This document shows positions 15,312-22,075 of a stretch of DNA of 40,147 nt, piece by piece. The notes below the pieces were generated by a model that did no database searches, had not been told where the DNA came from, and worked only from the letters and a program-made list of their open reading frames with translations. The stretch lies in contig CAKSZE010000011.1 in NCBI GenBank assembly GCA_934525325.1, forward strand, positions 1 to 40,147, written 5' to 3'. Within the stretch, counting starts at the first letter, position 1; the number at the start of each line of letters is the position of its first letter. This DNA comes from an uncultured Faecalibacterium sp. Lineage in GTDB: Bacteria > Bacillota > Clostridia > Oscillospirales > Ruminococcaceae. Both the position numbers and the translations under genes were made by a program.

Positions 15312-15968
15312 TTATTTCCGCAGGCGCTTATCGCTCTTGGTGGCCCACAAAGTACCCGCAGACTGGAACGCCTGCACCATCAGCACCAACAGCACCACAC
15401 AGACGATCATGATGTTGGTCTGGTAGCGGTAGTAGCCGTAGGAAAGGGCGATCTTGCCCAGACCGCCGCCGCCGATGACGCCGGACATGGCGGAGTAGCC
15501 CAGAATGGTGGTCAGTGCGGTGGTCATGCTGGAGATCAGACCGGGCAGGCACTCCGGGATCATGACCTTGGTGATGATCTGGAACGGGGTAGCGCCCATG
15601 CTCTGGGCAGCTTCCACCACGCCCTCGTCCAGTTCCCGCAGGCTGGTCTCTACAAGACGTGCCACAAAGGGGAAAGCGGCGACCACCAGCGGAACGATGG
15701 TGGCCTTGGTGCCCACCGTAGTGCCCACGATGGCGCGGGTGAGCGGGAACACGCAGATCATCAGGATCAGGAAGGGCACGCTGCGCAGGATGTTGATGAC
15801 GACATTGATCAGGTGCATCAGCCAGCCGGGCAGGGGCAGAATGCCGTCCTTGTCACCGGCTACCAGCAGCACGCCCAGCGGCAGACCCAGCACCAGCGCA
15901 AAGGCGGTGGAGAGCACCGTTACATAAAAGGTCTCCCAGATGGCAAAACCGTAATCTGCGATATTCAT
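15312..15968 (-). CDS. metI: Methionine ABC transporter permease
   Basis: A 218-residue inner-membrane permease of the MetI family, which pairs with MetN and MetQ to import D/L-methionine. Several hydrophobic helices and the EAA-loop segment (VVEAAQSMGATPFQIITKVM) that contacts the ATPase are visible. The start MNIADYGFAIWETFYVT is chosen because GGAGGTGA lies 8 nt upstream and the ATG overlaps the metN stop by 4 nt; a longer frame to 16079 overlaps metN and has no membrane or signal character. The context metQ-metN-metI is the standard transporter order. Confidence 0.94.
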   Translation of the reverse strand: MNIADYGFAIWETFYVTVLSTAFALVLGLPLGVLLVAGDKDGILPLPGWLMHLINVVINILRSVPFLILMICVFPLTRAIVGTTVGTKATIVPLVVAAFPFVARLVETSLRELDEGVVEAAQSMGATPFQIITKVMIPECLPGLISSMTTALTTILGYSAMSGVIGGGGLGKIALSYGYYRYQTNIMIVCVVLLVLMVQAFQSAGTLWATKSDKRLRK

Positions 15969-16978
15969 ATACCGGTCACCTCCTCTACCGTTACGCCGGA
16001 CTGGCTGCGCATATATTCCACTGCCTGCTGTGCGACCGCAAGTTCTGCGGGCAGTTTGAGCAGCATGGAGCCGTAGCACTGGCCGCTCAGATCACGGGTA
16101 TCTGCGCTGAGCACCGACACCAGAATGCCTTTTTCGGCAGCAAGACTTGCCACCAGCGGCTTTGCGGTGGAGGAACCGTTAAAGGTAACGCGCACCACAT
16201 GGTCATCCGGCGCAAAGCAGGAAAGATCCCGCGCTGCGCTGCCGCCGTTAGGAGCCACCAGACGCTTGGCAGCTGCCGTTTTGGGATTTGCAAAAATTTC
16301 CTGTACCGAGCCCTGTTCCACGACCACACCGCCGTCCAGAATGGCCACGCTGTCGCAGATCTCCTCCACCACGCTCATCTGGTGGGTAATGACCACCACG
16401 GTGATACCCAGCTTGCGGTTGATATCCTTGATCAGGGTCAGGATGGAGTGGGTGGTGTTGGGGTCCAGCGCACTGGTGGCCTCGTCGCACAGCAGCACCT
16501 TGGGGTTGGTAGCCAGTGCGCGGGCAATGGCGATGCGCTGCTTCTGACCGCCGGACAGCTGTGCCGGGTAGGCGTTGGCCTTATCCGGCAGCCCCACCAT
16601 CTCCAGCAGCTCCATGGCGCGCTTTTCGGCCTCGGCCTTCTTCACGCCTGCCAGCTCCATGGGGAAGCAGACATTCTTCAGGCAAGTGCGCTGCATGAGC
16701 AGGTTGAACTGCTGGAAGATCATGGTGATCTCCCGGCGGCGCTTGCGCAGCGAGGCGGGAGACAACGTCTCCATCGCCACGCCGTCGATCACCACACTGC
16801 CGCCGGTGGGGCGCTCCAACAGGTTGATGCAGCGCACCAGCGTGGATTTGCCCGCACCGGACATACCGATGATGCCGTAGATAGAGCCATCGGGAATGGT
16901 GAGGTTGATGTTCTGCAGCGCTTTCACCGCGCCATCCTTCATCTGGAAGGTCTTGGAAAGGTACTTGAGTTCGATCAC
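15965..16978 (-). CDS. metN: Methionine ABC transporter ATP-binding protein
   Basis: A 337-residue ATPase that powers methionine import. Walker A is GMSGAGKST (38-46); the signature LSGGQ and the Walker B segment VLLCDEATSALD are intact. The C-terminal quarter (about 255-337) is a NIL domain, which in MetN binds intracellular methionine and inhibits transport. Length and N-terminus (MIELKYLSKTF) match the family. It overlaps metI by 4 nt and follows metQ by 36 bp. Confidence 0.95.
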   Translation of the reverse strand: MIELKYLSKTFQMKDGAVKALQNINLTIPDGSIYGIIGMSGAGKSTLVRCINLLERPTGGSVVIDGVAMETLSPASLRKRRREITMIFQQFNLLMQRTCLKNVCFPMELAGVKKAEAEKRAMELLEMVGLPDKANAYPAQLSGGQKQRIAIARALATNPKVLLCDEATSALDPNTTHSILTLIKDINRKLGITVVVITHQMSVVEEICDSVAILDGGVVVEQGSVQEIFANPKTAAAKRLVAPNGGSAARDLSCFAPDDHVVRVTFNGSSTAKPLVASLAAEKGILVSVLSADTRDLSGQCYGSMLLKLPAELAVAQQAVEYMRSQSGVTVEEVTGI

Positions 16979-16996
16979 AGAAATTGCTCCTTTAGC

Positions 16997-17028
16997 TTAT
17001 CCCTCGATGGTAGATTATCCCTCGATGG
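16997..17028. repeat. 14-bp tandem duplication at the end of metQ
   Basis: TTATCCCTCGATGG occurs at 16997-17010 and again at 17015-17028, 4 bases apart. The copy at 17015 contains the metQ stop codon and last residues; the other lies in the metQ-metN gap. It looks like a recent slippage or duplication event. Confidence 0.8.
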
Positions 17029-17932
17029 GTGCCAGACTGTCCTGCTTGCCGCCGTAGATGCCCATGGGCTCTACGTGAATACCGGCAACAGATACCAGAT
17101 GGGTACCCTTTTCGGCGTTGAAGTTGTCCAGATACGGCTGATGCTGGAAGTAGTTGGTGTCTACCTGACCGTCCTCAACGATCTGGTTGGGGATCACATA
17201 GTCGTCGTACTCCTGGATATCCAGCGTGATGCCCTTGGCGGCAAGGATCTCCTTGCACACCTCCAGCACCTCGCAGTGGGGGGCGGGAGTAGCGGCGCAG
17301 CTGACGGTCTGACCGTTCAGAGCATCGTAGTCCACGGTAGAATCATAGCCGTCGGTGGGGTTCTCCACAACGGACACCACAGCGCCCTTGTAGGTCTCAT
17401 CCATGAAGTCCTTCACCTTCTGGCTCTGCAGGGCAGCAGCCAGAGCCTTGATCTTGGGCTCCTCCTGATTGCCGTCCTTGCAGACCAGAATGTTGACGTA
17501 AGCAGAAGAGCCGTCCTCCATGGCCAGTGCATCGGTCATGGGATCCAGACCGGCAGAGATGGCGTAGTTGGAGTTGATGACGGCGTAGTCCTCGTCCTGC
17601 AGGACGTTGGGCACCTGAGCGGCTTCCACCTCGTCCACGGTGACATTCAGGGGGTTCTCCTCAATGTCGTTCTTGGTGGCGGTCAGGCCGGCATCTGCCT
17701 TCAGCTTGAAGAAGCCGTTCTTCTCCAGCAGGGTCAGGGCGCGAGCCTCGTTGGTGGTATCATTGGGCACAGCCACCTTGATCTTGTCCAGCTTAGCAGC
17801 GGCAGAGGATGCCACGCTGCCGGATGCAGCAGAAGTGGAAGAAGCAGTGGAAGAAGAACCACCGCAGGCAGTCAGGGCAGCGGCTGCGGCTGCCACACCG
17901 GTAACTTTCAGAAAATCGCGACGAGTAATCAT
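17015..17932 (-). CDS. metQ: Methionine-binding lipoprotein
   Basis: A 305-residue substrate-binding lipoprotein (NlpA/MetQ family), the extracellular receptor of the MetNI transporter. The N-terminus MITRRDFLKVTG resembles a twin-arginine signal (TRRDFLK) and ends in a lipobox LTAC with lipidated Cys23, then a Ser/Ala/Thr linker. The mature domain has typical MetQ features (a KNDIEENPLNVTVDE region, NYAISAGLDP, then YFQHQPYLDNFN). It is the first gene of the T-box operon. Its last codons are duplicated as a 14-bp direct repeat just beyond the stop. Confidence in the family is high; export route (Sec or Tat) is undecided. Confidence 0.93.
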   Translation of the reverse strand: MITRRDFLKVTGVAAAAAALTACGGSSSTASSTSAASGSVASSAAAKLDKIKVAVPNDTTNEARALTLLEKNGFFKLKADAGLTATKNDIEENPLNVTVDEVEAAQVPNVLQDEDYAVINSNYAISAGLDPMTDALAMEDGSSAYVNILVCKDGNQEEPKIKALAAALQSQKVKDFMDETYKGAVVSVVENPTDGYDSTVDYDALNGQTVSCAATPAPHCEVLEVCKEILAAKGITLDIQEYDDYVIPNQIVEDGQVDTNYFQHQPYLDNFNAEKGTHLVSVAGIHVEPMGIYGGKQDSLAPIEG

Positions 17933-18021
17933 AGTTTTGTTCCCTCTCTATTGTTCTCTATTATGTACAGCGGCCCGCACGGCACCTTTCCGCGCGCGGC
18001 CTTGAACGGATGCATGAAAAA

Positions 18022-18325
18022 ATGCCCCCGTCCTTACAAGCCTTAGGCTCTGCAAGGACGGAGGCATGAACATACTTCCGTGGTACCACCTTGGTTCACT
18101 GCATCCTTACGGATACAGCCTCGATGCTGCGGCAGCGTATGCTGCTTACAGCCGGACGCTGTAACGGGCGCATCCCGTTGCGGGCTTAGCACTCCTGCGC
18201 CTCGTCCGCACGGCTCCGAGACCATTTTCAGCTTCCTGTTTCCTGCCCTTTTTCACCGCCCGGGCTCTCTGGTAAGGATCAATGCGAAGGCCTACTCTTC
18301 TCTTCACAGCCATTTTTGTGATATT
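18022..18325 (-). promoter_or_regulatory. T-box leader, methionine specific, of metQ-metN-metI-metY-metA
   Basis: The minus strand carries the T-box core AAGGTGGTACCACG (18079-18092), which pairs with the tRNA acceptor end in the antiterminator. It is followed by a strong terminator (arms between 18022 and 18067, then a T-run). Upstream is a long structured Stem I region. The specifier is read as ATG at 18223-18225, in the context GAAAATGG-TCTCGGAGC, which matches the usual specifier-purine-helix pattern; it corresponds to methionine, as the gene content demands. Uncharged tRNA-Met should stabilise the antiterminator and switch the operon on. The T-box call is near certain, the exact specifier placement likely. 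Confidence 0.93.
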
Positions 18326-18331
18326 GACACT

Positions 18332-18360
18332 ATAATAAACCCATCGGCGGCATTTGTCAA
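18332..18360 (-). promoter_or_regulatory. Promoter of the methionine T-box operon
   Basis: Consensus TTGACA (18355-18360) on the minus strand, 17 bases, TATTAT (18332-18337), just before the T-box leader. Confidence 0.85.
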
Positions 18361-18422
18361 CACCCCTAACGAAGTTTTTGGGTAGGGAAATGGCTTCCGG
18401 TCTTTTGTTGCACCCGTTTTGC

Positions 18423-18451
18423 TTGACAATGCGCAAAAAAAAGGCTATACT
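18423..18451 (+). promoter_or_regulatory. Strong plus-strand promoter facing the small-peptide gene
   Basis: TTGACA (18423-18428), exactly 17 bases, TATACT (18446-18451). No start codon with a ribosome site follows before the terminator at 18518-18549, so the transcript is probably non-coding. Confidence 0.8.
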
Positions 18452-18457
18452 ATAACT

Positions 18458-18549
18458 ACAAAAGGCACTGCGACAAGCGGTTAGCCCTTTAGGTTTTTGG
18501 CTTAACTTTTATCAAAGAAAAACCGTCACCTGCCGGGGTGGCGGTTTTT
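18458..18549 (+). ncRNA. Candidate small antisense RNA, convergent to the 20-residue peptide gene
   Basis: A transcript from the 18423 promoter to the shared terminator would be about 90 nt. It has an internal stem (GTTAGCC with GGCTTAAC, one bulge) and a terminal hairpin. It contains no ORF with a credible start. Its 3' end is complementary to the 3' end of the peptide mRNA, including the last codon. Read-through to the second plus-strand terminator (18722-18746) would make it antisense to the whole mRNA. Existence is predicted from signals only. Confidence 0.5.
18518..18549. terminator. Bidirectional terminator shared by the small peptide mRNA and the convergent RNA
   Basis: A 13-bp stem, AAAAACCGTCACC with GGTGGCGGTTTTT (one G-T pair), and a 6-nt loop; it has A/T runs on both sides. 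The peptide stop codon (18548-18550) is inside the stem. Confidence 0.85.
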
Positions 18550-18610
18550 ACTTTCTTACCTTGATCGTAAACGTAAATCCAAACAAGTGGAATGTCAAAG
18601 TAATAGGCAT
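18548..18610 (-). CDS. Tiny hydrophobic/basic peptide (20 residues), family not recognised
   Basis: The reading frame gives MPITLTFHLF followed by GFTFTIKVRK. Hydrophobic and polar residues alternate (I, L, F, L / F, F, I, V) on both sides of a central Gly, more like an amphipathic beta-hairpin than a helix, and the tail is basic. Although very short, it has every expression signal: a sigma-A promoter (18692-18720), an excellent Shine-Dalgarno (AAGGAGGTGAG, ending 3-4 nt before the ATG), and a terminator at its stop codon. The Shine-Dalgarno is paired in a hairpin. It stands alone, so it is not a leader peptide for a downstream gene. A type I toxin or a membrane-active peptide is the leading guess; function is unknown. 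Confidence 0.65.
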   Translation of the reverse strand: MPITLTFHLFGFTFTIKVRK

Positions 18611-18613
18611 TTT

Positions 18614-18635
18614 CTCACCTCCTTCCGGAAGTGAG
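18614..18635 (-). promoter_or_regulatory. Hairpin sequestering the Shine-Dalgarno of the small peptide
   Basis: In the mRNA, CTCACTTCC (18635-18627) pairs with GGAGGTGAG (18622-18614) around a GGAA tetraloop: nine pairs, one of them G-T. It buries the Shine-Dalgarno, so translation should be low unless the stem opens. Confidence 0.65.
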
Positions 18636-18670
18636 GACCAACCGCCTGCCGTATGTGCAGTACCTTTCGG

Positions 18671-18686
18671 TCGCTTTTCAGCGACA
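18671..18686 (-). other. 5'-terminal hairpin of the small-peptide mRNA
   Basis: GTCGCT-GAAA-AGCGAC is a perfect 6-bp stem with a GNRA loop, starting at about the predicted transcript start. Such 5' stems commonly stabilise mRNAs. Confidence 0.6.
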
Positions 18687-18691
18687 GGACG

Positions 18692-18720
18692 ATTATAACA
18701 TATTCCGGCCCTTTTCGCAA
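18692..18720 (-). promoter_or_regulatory. Promoter of the small-peptide gene
   Basis: Minus-strand TTGCGA (18715-18720), 17 bases, consensus TATAAT (18692-18697). Confidence 0.75.
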
Positions 18721-18721
18721 G

Positions 18722-18746
18722 AAAGCTCTGGTGTTTCCAGAGCTTT
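18722..18746 (+). terminator. Plus-strand terminator between the small-peptide locus and the exporter genes
   Basis: AAAGCTCTGG (18722-18731) pairs with CCAGAGCTTT (18737-18746), followed by TTATTATAT. No plus-strand gene lies upstream, so it only makes sense as the end of a transcript from the 18423 promoter. Confidence 0.75.
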
Positions 18747-18759
18747 TTATTATATGCTC

Positions 18760-18788
18760 TTGTATGCGGCTGGTGCACATGATAAAAT
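18760..18788 (+). promoter_or_regulatory. Promoter of the split exporter genes
   Basis: TTGTAT (18760-18765), 17 bases, TAAAAT (18783-18788), about 30 nt before the start codon. Confidence 0.65.
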
Positions 18789-18819
18789 AGGGTATCATCT
18801 TTTGCAAGGAGAGCAGGCA

Positions 18820-19611
18820 ATGAACAGCAGAGACCCTTTTCCCGATGAAGAGCTGCGCCGCCGCATTATGGATTTTATCATGGCCGCAGGGCAGACCCTG
18901 CTGGAAAACGGCGCGGAGGTGTTCCGGGTGGAGCAGACCATGGAGATCATGGCACGCAGCTTCCATCTGCGGGAATTTCACGTTTATGTGCTGACCAACG
19001 GCATTTTTGCCAGCGCCGGCACTGCCGAGATCAGCGAGGTGCGTAACGTGCCGGTGCGCACCACCCATCTGGGGCGGGTGGCGGCGGTGAATGAGCTTTC
19101 CCGCCAGATCGCCCAGACCGGTATGCCCCTGGACGAAGCCGAGAGCCGTCTGGTGCTGGCGCGCCGGCTGCCCTTCCCGAAAGACCATGTGCAGCTGCTG
19201 TCCGGGCTGTGCGGGGCGTTCTGCTTTGCCATGATGTTCGGCGGCAGCCTGCGCAGTGCGCTGGCAGCTGCCGGGGCAGGGCTGGCGGCCAGCTGGTACC
19301 TGCTGTGGTGCGGACGGCACGAAGTGCCCGGCGGCTTCCAGAAGATCAGCACCGCCGCGCTGATCACGCTGGTGTGCATCCTGCTGTGCGGTGCGCTGCA
19401 CACCTCTGCCAGTCACGCCATCATCGGCGCGTTGATGATCCTGACCCCGGGCATCGCCTTCACCATGGGTATCCGGGACTTTGTGCAGGGCGACTACCTT
19501 TCCGGCACCATCCGCATGATCGACGCTTTGCTCATTGCTGCCAGCATTGCCATAGGCACCGGTCTTGTGCTGCGGCTGTACACGGTACTTACGGGGGTGG
19601 TCGTGGTATGA
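18820..19611 (+). CDS. Threonine/serine exporter family protein, large subunit (YjjP/ThrE N-terminal domain)
   Basis: A 263-residue protein of the ThrE/YjjP family (PF06738 type). The soluble start (residues 1-120: MDFIMAAGQTLLENGAEVFR, VEQTM, VRTTHLGRVAAVNELSRQI) is highly characteristic. It is followed by about five transmembrane helices. The family exports small amino acids or dicarboxylates (threonine and serine in Corynebacterium ThrE, succinate in E. coli YjjPB). Here ThrE is split into two genes with this as the N-terminal half. The ATG at 18820 follows AAGGAGA; the open frame extends upstream to 18631, but that part has no ribosome site and overlaps the small-peptide locus. The substrate is uncertain. 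Confidence 0.88.
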   Translation: MNSRDPFPDEELRRRIMDFIMAAGQTLLENGAEVFRVEQTMEIMARSFHLREFHVYVLTNGIFASAGTAEISEVRNVPVRTTHLGRVAAVNELSRQIAQTGMPLDEAESRLVLARRLPFPKDHVQLLSGLCGAFCFAMMFGGSLRSALAAAGAGLAASWYLLWCGRHEVPGGFQKISTAALITLVCILLCGALHTSASHAIIGALMILTPGIAFTMGIRDFVQGDYLSGTIRMIDALLIAASIAIGTGLVLRLYTVLTGVVVV

Positions 19612-20060
19612 TGTCCCTTACAGCTGTACAGATCAGCGAGCTGACGGCGCAGTTTTTTCTGGCCGGAGTTGGCACGCTGAGCTTTGCCATTTTGTTTGCT
19701 TGCCCCCGGCGCTGCCTGCCCTACTGCGCGCTGGTGGGTGCTGTGGGCTGGCTGGGGTACGAGCTGCTGACCCTGCTGGGCGCAGACGCCGCCACGGCAT
19801 CGCTGCTGGCGGTCATTCCGCTGACCCTCCTTACCCGCGTGTTTGCCATTACCCAAAAAACGCCGGTCACGGTGTTTCTGCTGTCCGGCATCTTTCCGCT
19901 GGTGCCGGGCGCGGGCATCTACTACACGGCCTACTATTTTATCCAGAACGAAAACGCGCTGGCTCTTGCCAAGGGCATCAGTACCTTTAAGATTGCCGTG
20001 GCACTTGCCATCGGCATCAGTCTGGTGCTGTGCGTGCCGCTGCCGAAAAAGCGGAAATAA
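19608..20060 (+). CDS. Threonine/serine exporter family protein, small subunit (YjjB/ThrE C-terminal domain)
   Basis: A 150-residue, almost entirely hydrophobic protein with 4-5 helices, matching the YjjB/ThrE_2 half (PF12821 type). Diagnostic segments are LSFAILFACPRRCLPYCALV, GAVGWLGYE and PLVPGAGIYYTAYYF. Its ATG overlaps the stop of the large-subunit gene by 4 nt (a second ATG follows at 19611), so the two are made together and should form one exporter. Supply of exported amino acids is consistent with the amino-acid metabolism of the region. The substrate is not known. Confidence 0.87.
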   Translation: MMSLTAVQISELTAQFFLAGVGTLSFAILFACPRRCLPYCALVGAVGWLGYELLTLLGADAATASLLAVIPLTLLTRVFAITQKTPVTVFLLSGIFPLVPGAGIYYTAYYFIQNENALALAKGISTFKIAVALAIGISLVLCVPLPKKRK

Positions 20061-20101
20061 CCTGTTGTTTTCCAAGCTATTTATATAAAGGAGTGATCTC
20101 T

Positions 20102-20677
20102 ATGAACGCAATGGAACTTCTGACTACCCGCCGCACCTACCGCCGGTTTGCACAAAAGGCCGTGCCGCAGGACGTGGTGGACGATATCGTACAGGCCGTG
20201 CGGCTGTCCTCCTGCGGGGCAAACCGGCAGGCGGTGCGGCTGGTGCTGGTGCAAAGCCCGGAGATGGTCGCCAAGGTGCAGCCGCTGGTCAAGTGGGCCG
20301 CCTACCTGCCGCCGGAGCAGGGCACGCCCAAAGCGGACGAACTGCCCACCTTTTATGCAGCGGTGGTGCAGGATACCGCCATCCCCGGCGACCTTGCCAC
20401 CGACACCGGCATTGCGCTGGCAAACATGACCCTTGCCGCATGGAACAAAGGCGTGGGCAGCTGCATCATGGGTGCGATCAACAAGCCCGCCCTGACCGCG
20501 CTGCTGGGCATTGAGGAACCGCAGAAGCTGGCGTTCATGGTGGCTTTCGGTTACCCCACCCACAAAGCCGGCATCGTACCCATGACCGAGCAGACCGGCG
20601 TAAAGTACTATCTGGACGAAAACCGCGACTACTGCGTGCCCAAGCGCAGCGCGGAGGAGATTGCAAGAAGCGTCTGA
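20102..20677 (+). CDS. Nitroreductase family protein
   Basis: A 191-residue FMN-dependent nitroreductase-fold protein. MELLTTRRTYRRFAQKAV (the basic RR-x-YR motif contacts FMN phosphate), PQDVVDDIVQAVRLSSCGAN and the LANMTLAAWNKGVGSCIMGA block are typical of the family, and the C-terminal FGYPTHKAG also matches. Members reduce nitro groups, quinones or flavins with NAD(P)H. The start is set by AAGGAG about 9 nt before the ATG at 20102. It lies 41 bp after the exporter pair and may be cotranscribed. The physiological substrate is unknown. Confidence 0.9.
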   Translation: MNAMELLTTRRTYRRFAQKAVPQDVVDDIVQAVRLSSCGANRQAVRLVLVQSPEMVAKVQPLVKWAAYLPPEQGTPKADELPTFYAAVVQDTAIPGDLATDTGIALANMTLAAWNKGVGSCIMGAINKPALTALLGIEEPQKLAFMVAFGYPTHKAGIVPMTEQTGVKYYLDENRDYCVPKRSAEEIARSV

Positions 20678-20694
20678 TTTTCATAGTGTAAGTT

Positions 20695-20902
20695 CGCCCT
20701 CTCAGGCGCTCCCGCGCCAGATTCCCCCTTTTGTCACCTGCGGTGACATCTTCCCCCGGAGCGGGGGAAGTCTTTCCTCAAAGGGAGAGCCAAGGTCTAA
20801 GACTCGTTACTAAAGTATTAGGTATACCGAGAAAGTTTCCGGCAGTGCTCTTGCCTCTCCCTTTGGGAGAGGTGGATTTGCGAAGCAAAGACGGAGAGGG
20901 CG
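20695..20902. repeat. Dispersed palindromic intergenic repeat, copy 2
   Basis: The ends are CGCCCTCTCAGG and the complement of CGCCCTCTCCGTC. Inner stems are GTCACC-TGC-GGTGAC and CTTCCCCC-GGA-GCGGGGGAAG, shared with copy 3 in reverse orientation. The right third (CCCTTTGGGAGAGGTGG to GACGGAGAGGGCG) is the diverged version of the right half of copy 1. With no ORF, it fills half of the 449-bp gap between the nitroreductase and the next ABC operon. Confidence 0.7.
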
Positions 20903-21014
20903 CAGGACAGCAAGGACTGAGGGAGTTTATACCGCATATATTCACGCATTTTCTCCGTTATTGCATAAATGTTTGCAAAATCGTTTCAATTTCACGGATT
21001 ATTATGCACAAGTA

Positions 21015-21043
21015 TTGACTTTTTGTTTTGTACAAACTATACT
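21015..21043 (+). promoter_or_regulatory. Promoter of the amino-acid ABC operon
   Basis: TTGACT (21015-21020), 17 bases, TATACT (21038-21043), upstream of the binding-protein gene. Confidence 0.8.
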
Positions 21044-21052
21044 AAGTGCGTT

Positions 21053-21086
21053 CCCCGAAAGCGCGATGAATCGCATCCCATCGGGG
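21053..21086 (+). other. Nested leader hairpin before the ABC binding-protein gene
   Basis: An outer stem CCCCGA/TCGGGG encloses an inner GCGAT-GA-ATCGC. It starts about 3 nt after the expected transcript start and could stabilise the mRNA or form a regulatory leader; no known riboswitch is recognised. Confidence 0.45.
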
Positions 21087-21126
21087 CAAAGCAAACTATA
21101 TTGCATAGATTGAGGAGTGTTTGAAT

Positions 21127-21963
21127 ATGAAAAAGATCTCTCGCCGCAGCTTCATGGCTGCCGCTGCCGTTTCCGTTGCTGCTCTGGCTCTGACCGCCTG
21201 CGGTGGTTCCGCAAGCTCTGCTGCTTCTTCTGTGGCAAGCTCTGCCGCATCCTCCGAGGCTGCTTCTTCTGCCGCTGCTGCTGAGCTGACCACCGTAGAG
21301 GCCGGCAAGCTGACCATGGCTACCAACGCCGCCTTCCCTCCGTACGAGATGACCACCGATGCCGGCGAGTTCGAGGGCATCGACGTGGACACCGCCAAGG
21401 CCATTGCTGAGAAGCTGGGTCTGGAGCTGCAGATCGATGACATGGACTTTGACGCCGCACTGCTCAGCGTGCAGCAGGGCAAGGCCGACATCGTGATGGC
21501 AGGCGTTACCGTGACCGATGAGCGCAAGGCTGTGATGGACTTCTCCGACAGCTACGCCACCGGCATCCAGTCCATCATTGTTCCGAACGATTCCGACATT
21601 GCTTCTCCCGATGATCTGGCAGGCAAGAAGATCGGCACCCAGCGCGGCACCACCGGCTACATCTACTGCTCCGATGACTTCGGCGAGGACTCTGTTGTGG
21701 CTTACGACAACGGCCTGACCGCCGTGCAGGCACTGAACAACGGTCAGGTGGATGCAGTGGTCATCGACAACGCTCCCGCTACGGAGTTCGTTGCCGCCAA
21801 CCCCGGCCTGAAGGTGCTGGATACCAGCTACGCCGAGGAAGATTACGCCATCGGCATGGCAAAGGGCTCTGCTCTGGAGGACGCTGTCAACAAGGCTCTG
21901 GAGGAGCTGAAGGCTGACGGCACCCTGCAGGCCATCGTGGACAAGTACATCAACGCAAACTAA
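21127..21963 (+). CDS. Amino-acid ABC transporter substrate-binding lipoprotein (family 3)
   Basis: A 278-residue extracellular receptor for a polar amino-acid transporter. The signal MKKISRRSFMAAAAVSVAAL ends in the lipobox LTAC (Cys25), followed by a Ser/Ala linker. SRRSFM resembles a twin-arginine motif. The mature domain has the family-3 hallmarks: GKLTMATNAAFPPYEM, GIDVDTAKAIAEKLG, AGVTVTDERKAVMDFSDSY and the aspartate-rich ligand site. It cannot be assigned to a specific amino acid. The ATG at 21127 is preferred over an in-frame TTG. A terminator-like hairpin after the gene should make it more abundant than the permease and ATPase. Confidence 0.92.
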   Translation: MKKISRRSFMAAAAVSVAALALTACGGSASSAASSVASSAASSEAASSAAAAELTTVEAGKLTMATNAAFPPYEMTTDAGEFEGIDVDTAKAIAEKLGLELQIDDMDFDAALLSVQQGKADIVMAGVTVTDERKAVMDFSDSYATGIQSIIVPNDSDIASPDDLAGKKIGTQRGTTGYIYCSDDFGEDSVVAYDNGLTAVQALNNGQVDAVVIDNAPATEFVAANPGLKVLDTSYAEEDYAIGMAKGSALEDAVNKALEELKADGTLQAIVDKYINAN

Positions 21964-21995
21964 GCTGCGTGCCCTGTACCATTCCCGTACCCAAG

Positions 21996-22027
21996 GAGGC
22001 GCCCCGCTCCGGGGCACCTCTTTTTTT
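21996..22027 (+). terminator. Attenuating terminator between binding protein and permease
   Basis: The stem GAGGCGCCCC with GGGGCACCTC (one mismatch) is followed by TTTTTTT. Read-through would supply the downstream genes at lower level. Confidence 0.8.
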
Positions 22028-22075
22028 AGAAAAAAGTGGTTACAATTTATTGACAAACAGAAAGTGAGGATGTGA

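Noticed and set aside
16199..18046. A 615-codon plus-strand frame over metN and metQ
   Set aside because: It spans two well-defined genes and their gap, and its product shows no domain.
18043..18225. A 60-codon minus-strand ORF starting at the T-box specifier
   Set aside because: The ATG is the specifier codon of the Met T-box, and the frame runs through its structured stems; no ribosome site.
18631..18819. A 63-codon N-terminal extension of the ThrE-like protein
   Set aside because: The frame is open, but there is no ribosome site; it would start upstream of the gene's own promoter and cross a terminator. The ATG at 18820 has AAGGAGA.
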